DNA of 64,000 nucleotides, taken from contig OZ005734.1 of assembly GCA_963930755.1 (NCBI GenBank), positions 155,139,868-155,203,867 on the forward strand, given 5' to 3'. This document shows positions 57,800 through 64,000 of this stretch, piece after piece; the first letter of the stretch is position 1, and every line of letters starts with the position of its first letter. This DNA comes from Eudasyphora cyanicolor (Eukaryota > Arthropoda > Insecta > Diptera > Muscidae). Position numbers and translations under genes: made by a program. The notes below the pieces were generated by a model. The model was not told the DNA's origin, made no database searches, and was given only the letters and a program-made list of their open reading frames with translations.

Positions 57800-58650
57800 A
57801 TATATTCCTTACCAATTTTTTCATAATTTTTTAAGAAATCATTAATCATTGTTTCATATTGCGGGCTTTTCTTGGATCCAAGGAAATTTGAAACTATGAG
57901 CTGCAGTTTCATCCAACGTCAAATATAATTCGAAATTTACATCTTTCATCAGTTTCCTTATTTTAGGCCCATCAAAAACGCCTTCTTCGATTTTTTGAAA
58001 AGAAAGACTTTTAAATAAACTTTTTAAATATGAGAGTGAATTGCCATCTTTCCTTAAGGATTTTACAAAATATTTAAAGAGCCCCAGCTTAATATGCAGT
58101 GGTGGCAAAATAATGTTTTCCTTTTGGACGAGAGTTGCGTATTTTATGTTGTTTTCACCCAATTTAATGTGTTGGCCATTTCTTTCTTCTGTAATGATCT
58201 TCGCGAGCACGGCTATCCCAAGGGCATAAAAACAGCAATATTTAAATATCCGCCTTGCATTCCACATAACATCCCAACTACTTTTAAATCACAACAAATT
58301 TTCCAGCCATGTTGTTAATTTTTTATGTATTTTATCAATTTAGCCATTGTTTCGTATTATTCCTTAGTGTTGACGGAATGAGCAATGGGAATCAACGGTT
58401 TCTGATTTCCGTTGTGCAAAAGTACTGCTTTCAAACTTTCTTTACTGCTGTCAACAAATAACCGCCATTCCTTTGAATTTTATTTGATTAAGTTCCTCGA
58501 ACAATTCAGGAATGTCCTTGCAAAAGCAAATGTTTTCCACAGTTGTATAAAATTGTTTGTAAGGTATATCACGGACTCTATAATATGATATGTTAACATC
58601 TGGGCCAAAATGTTGTACTGTTTCATCCGAGATGCAAGTAGTTCTAATAT
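57800..58650 (-). pseudogene. Broken copy of an uncharacterised arthropod repeat-associated protein
   Basis: The longest frame (57854-58267) contains NIILPPLHIKLGLFKYFVKS and EEGVFDGPKIRKLMKDVNFE. Upstream pieces in other frames are LLASRMKQYNILAQ (near 58610), EWRLFVDSSKESLKAVLLHN (near 58440), IPIAHSVNTKE (58370) and WKICCDLKVVGMLCGMQGGY (58290). Downstream is SNFLGSKKSPQYETMINDFL. I recall this block order from many uncharacterised, multi-copy proteins of arthropods and other invertebrates. Function is unknown, though its copy number suggests a mobile-element protein. At least four frameshifts or stops break it, and the C-terminal third is missing. Confidence 0.7.
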
Positions 58651-58799
58651 TTTTGACGATTGTTACGAAATCAAAGATTCTACGTGAAACTGATATTTGC
58701 AGCGTATCTTTCTTATACTTGAAAAATTATTGTCCAAATACTAAATGTTGGACAGAAAGAAACACGCCATCCTATTCTTTATGCATTGGGACCATGGAA

Positions 58800-59530
58800 A
58801 CTAGTTACAATGCCAAGAGGAGCACTGTTAACATACATACACTGCCGAATCGGCCATGCAGTTGTTTAAACATTTCCAAGTTCCATGACAAAACGTTCCT
58901 TCAGATATCCTAATTCTGCTCTCATACCATTAAGAAAACATTCCAAACGCTTTTGCTAATTTACTCATTGATAAATTGAGGATTTCATCCTTTTATATAC
59001 TAATGGGTTTTTAAGATCAGTAACGCAACAAGCAAGTATCCTGATTATTTGTTGGATTTTCAGAGAAAGATAGTGAGAGGAATGTAACATCCAGCTCCCT
59101 CGTGGCATTTCTACGTATGTATATTCTAAAATACACACTAGGATAACCTTAGAAAAGTTTGGAAAGTAAAAAGTTACTACTCCCACCTCAAATCTTGTTT
59201 CAAAGGCCATAAAAAGGATCTGTGCAAAAAAAAATCAATTTATTTGGCGATGAATTTTGGGAAATTTAAAAAAAATTCTCCAAAATCAATATCTTATATC
59301 TCATTCTACAAATACAGTAGTACATTTATTATATGTTTTGATGTATGTATTAATTTGCCCAATAGCTTTATTGTAAAATGTTTATATTAAATCAGTGCAT
59401 TCATTTCTGAACTGTTATCAGTTTTAGGAAAAACAAACAAAACAAAAAAGTATTAAAAAATATTTTTATTTTATTTCAGAGCGTGATATTGAGCACAAAA
59501 CGGAGATAACATCAGGGATGCCAACTTTTT
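58800..59530. repeat. Left arm of a large imperfect inverted repeat
   Basis: It pairs with 60530-61435. Matching blocks include CCGAATCGGCCATGCAGTTG, TTTCCAAGTTCCATGACAAA, TTGATAAATTGAGGATTTCA, AGTAACGCAACAAGCA, CTCCCACCTCAAATCTTG and CAGAGCGTGA. It lies directly 5' of the uncharacterised pseudogene. Arms differ by about 10-15 percent by eye. Confidence 0.85.
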
Positions 59531-59713
59531 CTGAAGCAAAAGCGTAACGAAAAATTTAAAAAGCGTAAAAAACCACAAAATTTTTTTTAATTAAAAAACT
59601 TTTTATTTTGTGATAAAAATTGCTTTGTTCGAGTCAATTTGGTATAACAGTAAACAAAAATTGATAGTCCAAACAAAAAATATATATAGAATACATTTTT
59701 ATAATATATTTTA

Positions 59714-59960
59714 TATATCGATACCTCCATTCTAAACTATGCTAAGTGTAAAAATGTAGTTTTTCAAGAGAGACGATCAAAGTTTGACGATTTTTTTAAA
59801 TTTGTGGGGATTTCCTTTGTATAACTTTTGATTGGGTTGACGGATAAACTCCAAATTTTGACTGAATATAATTTGGAATATTTAGAAGTTAAAAGTGCAA
59901 TCTCCCTAAAAACATGCTAAGTCGACTTAGCATGTTTTAGAATGGAGGTATCGATATATA
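59714..59960. mobile_element. Small MITE with ATCGATACCTCCATTCTAAA ends
   Basis: ATATCGATACCTCCATTCTA at the left end is inverted at the right (TAGAATGGAGGTATCGATAT), and the match continues into ATGCTAAGT. The flanks are TATA, so TA duplication is possible. A perfect 24-bp palindrome (59912-59935, ACATGCTAAGTC then its reverse complement) lies near the right end. It has no coding sequence. Confidence 0.8.
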
Positions 59961-60529
59961 TACATATCAAGTCAAGTTGGCTCAATTAATAATTAAATGC
60001 CCATACGAATTTTTTGGCTCACGGTGGATTTTTTTTTGCACATTTTCTATATTTTTTCTCGGTATACCGTACGAATATCTCTTTTGTGTCTGAAGCAAAT
60101 TATGTATTGAATACGAGAAAAAAATGCCGAACAAATCTATCTGCAAAAGTGCATCCAGTGCCGTAAAATTCTTTTGTTGGGTGCAGCCATGTAATGAAAT
60201 TAAGATCTTTCTCCCTATATTTTAGTGGATAGCGCTCCAACTGTAAAAAAAAGAAATTTTTCGAAATAATTCAGTGAAATTTTAACAAACAAATTTTAGA
60301 GTAATTTCGCTACCTTAAAGGTAGGCAACTATTTGGATACCATTTTGCGGTAAACTGTTTACATTTTTTGTCGTGGTTGGATAATGTTTATAAAAAATCG
60401 AACCAAAAACTCCATGGACTTAAGAGCTGACAGTGAAACTTTGTATTAAATGTGTAAAAATAATTCATTACGTGAGTTAATTAATATAAATAATTGTACT
60501 TTTTTCAACAAAATGAGCCACAAAAACTT

Positions 60530-61435
60530 TTTCAGCGGAAATGAATGTTATCTCCTTTTTCTGCTAAATTTCACGCTCTGAAATTAAATAAAATTATTTT
60601 TTAATACTTTTTTACACAGAATTTGTGTATTAGCCTGGTCCTTATTTTGCAAATTTGAAAATGTGTAACATCCACCTCTCACCCTTTTTCATTCATTAGA
60701 TTTATGTTTTGTTCTGACTTACCTTTTGGTTTTGACCAAATCACTTCATCCACTTCAACTTATGAATGCCAAAATCTGTTGTATGTTTTTCCTAAAACTG
60801 ATAATAGATTCATTTCTGAACTATTATCACTGATTTCATATAAACATTTTACAATAAAGCTATTGGACAAAATAATACATAAATCAAAACAAACAATAAA
60901 TGTACTGTATTTCTAGGACGATATATAAGATATTGATTTTGGAGGATTTTTTAAATAATGCAAACTTTATCGCTAGTACGGGTTGCCAAGGAATGATACG
61001 ATTAATTGATTTTTTGCACAGTTCCTTTTTATAGCCTTTGAAACAAGATTTGAGGTGGGAGTTGTAACTTTTTACTTTCCAAACATTTCTTAGGCCATCC
61101 TAGTGTGTATTTAAGAATATATGTACTTACAGAGAAATGTCATAAGGGGCTGGGTGTTATATTCCTCTCACTATCTTTCTCCGAAAATCCAACAAATAAT
61201 TTGTAGTTGCTTGTTGCGTTACTGATCTTTAAACCCCATTAGTATATAAAAGGATGAAATCCTCAATTTATCAATGAGTAATTAGCAAAAGCGTTTGGGA
61301 CGTTTTCTTAATGGTATGAGAGCAGACTTAGGATATCTGAATGAACGTTTTGTCATGGAACTTGGAAATGTTTAAACAACTGTTTGGCCGATTCGGCAGA
61401 GTATGTATGTCAACAGAGCACCGCTTGGCTCTGTC
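60530..61435. repeat. Right arm of the large imperfect inverted repeat
   Basis: It is the reverse complement of 58800-59530, with an extra ~150-bp block at 60625-60775. The loop (59531-60529) contains the small MITE and AT-rich DNA. Such an arrangement is expected for a foldback element or an inverted pair of one repeat. Confidence 0.85.
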
Positions 61436-61884
61436 CATTCGTCATTCTCCATCAGCATCATAATACTGTTCGATTTTAAATAATTTTGGAGAACCATATC
61501 ACAACAAATCTGTGAACCATCACACTCGAGACTTATGTGGATCTATGAAGGCCTAATAATATAGCTACAAATCAAACATATGTTAATATAATTTTACATC
61601 TTTATTAAATTAATTAATTACCTTCAGTAATTACTGATACTATTGATGCTTTTATATGAATAATATTTGAAATACATTTTTAAACACGTTGGCTGTAGAC
61701 ACATAAAACCAACATCTTGTTTAAATCTAAGTTTGCATATATGTCATTGATAGCAAAGTAGTGATTATAATATGTTTCCACAAATATTGCACTTATACAC
61801 CATAAACAAAATTTGAAAATATTTATTAAAATTTCTTTACTGCTTGTTTACTATTTGCTATATTTACACCCAGAGAAAAAGCTT
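61436..61884. other. AT-rich interval without recognisable genes
   Basis: No coding region or structured repeat is seen. Confidence 0.45.
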
Positions 61885-62335
61885 CATTCCATCAATGAAA
61901 TTTTACATTGTATCAATGAAAAGTTACATTGTTTTTGAACCAATGTAAGGCTTCATTGATACAATGTAAAATGTTACATTGAACTAGTAAATGTTTCATA
62001 GAAATTTGTTACATTGATGTCATGAAATATTACGTTAATGTAATGAACGAGTTTCATTAATGTAATGAATAAGTTGCATTAATGTAATGAAAACGTTTCG
62101 TTGTTGTAATGAACATGTTTCATTGGTGCAATGAACATGGTTCATCGATGCAATGAACATGTTTCATCGATGCAATGAACATGTTTCATTGATTCATAGA
62201 ACATGTTTCATTGATGCAATGAACATGTTTCATTGATTCAATTAACATGTTTCATTGATTCAATGAACATGTTTCATTGATGCAATCAACATGTCTTTAT
62301 GAAATGTACATGTTTCATACCTTTGCTCTGAAATA
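61885..62335. repeat. 22-bp minisatellite, ATGAACATGTTTCATTGATG-type
   Basis: About 18 units of GAACATGTTTCATTGATGCA(AT) run from 62100 to 62335. The units degenerate leftward into longer CATTGATACAATG / TTACATTG variants (61885-62100). Each unit contains an inverted ATGAACATGTTTCAT-like core. Units become more uniform to the right. Confidence 0.9.
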
Positions 62336-62637
62336 AAATAGAAAATTAAACAAAATTCTCCGTTTTTTATTGCAATGTTTATTGTAGTACATCAGTGTTT
62401 GTTCATAACTTTAAAATCATTTCAATCTGAAAATATAATATAAAAGATAAATAAATAATTAAAATTGTGGGTTTTGAGGAATTTTAAAATAAAAAGACAA
62501 CTGAAGTTGAGAAAATAAAAAATGAAACAAAAAAAATCACAATACAGTTTGTTCTTTTAAATTCATTTTTTAACTGCATTTGTGAATTCGTAAATACAAT
62601 TTAAGTAAACACTTAAACCGCATTTTTACAAACTTAC

Positions 62638-62818
62638 TAATTGAAATCCATTCACTCGCTTGTACTGAGGCCAAAGTGACAAAGTTTCATTAATAGTTTT
62701 ACTTTTGTGCATAATTTTCGAAATTTGGAATAAGCAGTCCAGGCCAACCTAAAGTCATCTGCGGATAGATTGTCATATCTAAGGCTATGTGCGTACATTT
62801 CCGCATTTTCCCCAATTT
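62638..62818 (-). pseudogene. Candidate exon of an unknown gene or element, with a 1-base frameshift
   Basis: On the minus strand a T-rich tract and AG (62819-62820) precede, and GTAAGT (62637 down) follows. The frame reads IGENAEMYAHSLRYDNLSAD, DFRLAWTAYSKFRKLCTK, then after a one-base loss in an A-run TINETLSLWPQYKRVNGFQL. The amino-acid make-up looks truly coding. I do not recognise a family with certainty. It lies next to the minisatellite, so it may belong to a mobile element. Confidence 0.4.
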
Positions 62819-64000
62819 CTAAACAAATAAAAAAATTATAAATAGGAGTGAATGAAAATATGTTTAGGACATAACTTGGTAGAAAGTACTTACCTAGTGT
62901 TTTTGGAGTGTTTCATCGTTGACTTCGTTTGACATATATTTTCCAACTTCTGTTTTTTCGAACATGCCATTTCAAGCTTGACGTGTCTTTGTATGTACTT
63001 CCACAACATCTATAGTTGTCATTTGTTTTAAGAAAATTATATTATTTTAAGTGCTTAAATAGATTTCATTTCTTTCAAATGAAGTACCACACAAAAAACA
63101 TTTCTCATTCAGTAATTGTTCACATTTTGTTTCACTTTTAATATTTTCACTTTTGAATTTTTTTTATTAACGCGCACAACTACGTCCGTTTAATGTCCAT
63201 TATAAACTAAATCAAAGGGCTGCTGCCAGCACTCATGCAACAATTGATTCTTCGCCACTGATTTGTTTTGACTCGCCAAACACACAAAAAAATAACTGGA
63301 TATTTTTTTACGAAGAGTTTGCATAGCAAGGGGTGGGTTGTTGTTGTAAGTTTGCCATAGAGAATTTATTTTCTGGTCGCAGCAGCACACCTAATGCATT
63401 TAATATTTGTTTATCTATTGATGACAGTTGTGGCACAGTGGTTCAGAATAATTAATATCGTGCACTAAAAACTGTTTAATGTTCGAAATATATTGTGAAT
63501 AGAATTCAGCTTCACGACAATAATCGATTCAAAAAAAATTTAGTTTACAAATTCGTAAACGTAAACAGAATGGATCATGAATACATAAAATTTGATAAAA
63601 AAAACACTTTTGTCAATTTTGAATTAATGTACACCGACTGCTGTTTGAATAATAATAATAATTAAATAAATATGTCAGTGCGATTATAAAAGTATAAAAT
63701 TATTGCCAAAATGTCATGTTAATTGATAATACATCTAATAATATGAACACCTTGAAATTATTAGTGAATCATATTATTACCAACAAACCTCCTTCATTCG
63801 ACGTTAATGCCACTGTGCGGTGTAGATTCATAGAATTCCGCCTCTCTCTCCTCTCAAACAAATGCAAGAAAACTACGCCGCTCCATCGTTTTCATTGAGC
63901 TTGCACGACTCTGATTCACACGTCAACATATTACATTTATTACCACACAAACACATTTGTGAAGATATAGGTATGTACATATGTATGTAATGTGACAAAC
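62819..64000. other. AT-rich sequence without recognisable genes
   Basis: There are short frames only. 63020-63180 and 63420-63700 are AT-rich. No repeat with another copy in the window was noticed. Confidence 0.45.

Noticed and set aside
58041..58318. Plus-strand frames opposite the uncharacterised pseudogene
   Set aside because: Shadows of the minus-strand coding sequence.
1..64000. CRISPR arrays, bacterial operons, tRNA or rRNA genes
   Set aside because: The window is eukaryotic, no direct-repeat/spacer pattern was seen, and no tRNA cloverleaf or rRNA sequence was recognised by eye.

Overview
The window looks like repeat-rich nuclear DNA from a higher fly (Diptera, Brachycera). The evidence is its mobile elements: an errantivirus-type gypsy element, BEL/Pao elements, I/LOA-like LINEs with DUF4780-like ORF1, a Penelope-like element, Tc1/mariner and hAT elements. 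The DNA is AT-rich and nearly every coding region is broken. I see no complete host gene. The best host trace is one candidate exon at 28942-29084 (+). I cannot name the species.

Layout. 1-6537 (-): errantivirus (env cut by the window edge, pol with a stop in the RT active site, intact gag, PBS, LTR). 6630-8344: diverged ~720-bp repeats, related to 56200-57150. 8345-15888 (+): decayed BEL/Pao element split by a LINE (8506-12050, +), a hAT element (14389-15515) and a second copy of the same LINE (15891-19325, -). 20510-24720 (+): BEL/Pao remnants, namely a gag fragment, a probable LTR holding a hAT MITE (21483-22251, perfect 8-bp duplication), and an integrase plus env-like remnant. 25680-27310 (-): old LINE. 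27522-28799 (+): mariner-type element with a dead transposase. 29165-32765: ~143-bp GC-box satellite, interrupted by a palindromic Tc1-like element (29419-30939).

33946-39071 (-): BEL/Pao element with both LTRs, a 5-bp duplication CTACC, and a large internal deletion. 39077-41660 (-): LINE with ORF2 mostly deleted. 42800-43280 (+): second mariner remnant. 43779-44242: exact 232-bp tandem duplication. 44396-55173 (+): a gypsy element with about 2.5-kb LTRs, a Lys-tRNA-type PBS and a 4-bp ACTC duplication. It carries four nested insertions: a head-to-head Penelope pair with hammerhead-like motifs, a 1.1-kb element with GGTACTATG ends, and two elements with perfect 8-bp duplications. Its gag reading frame begins with a RING-finger-like domain. 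57800-61440: broken gene of an uncharacterised arthropod family beside a large imperfect inverted repeat. 61885-62335: 22-bp minisatellite. The rest is AT-rich DNA without recognisable genes.

The genes do not form host operons or pathways. They are retroelement polyproteins, transposases and their deletion derivatives. The value of the window lies in the nesting order, which dates insertions relative to each other, and in a few odd parts: RING-gag, ribozyme-like motifs, paired hairpins at matching sites, and the unknown family.
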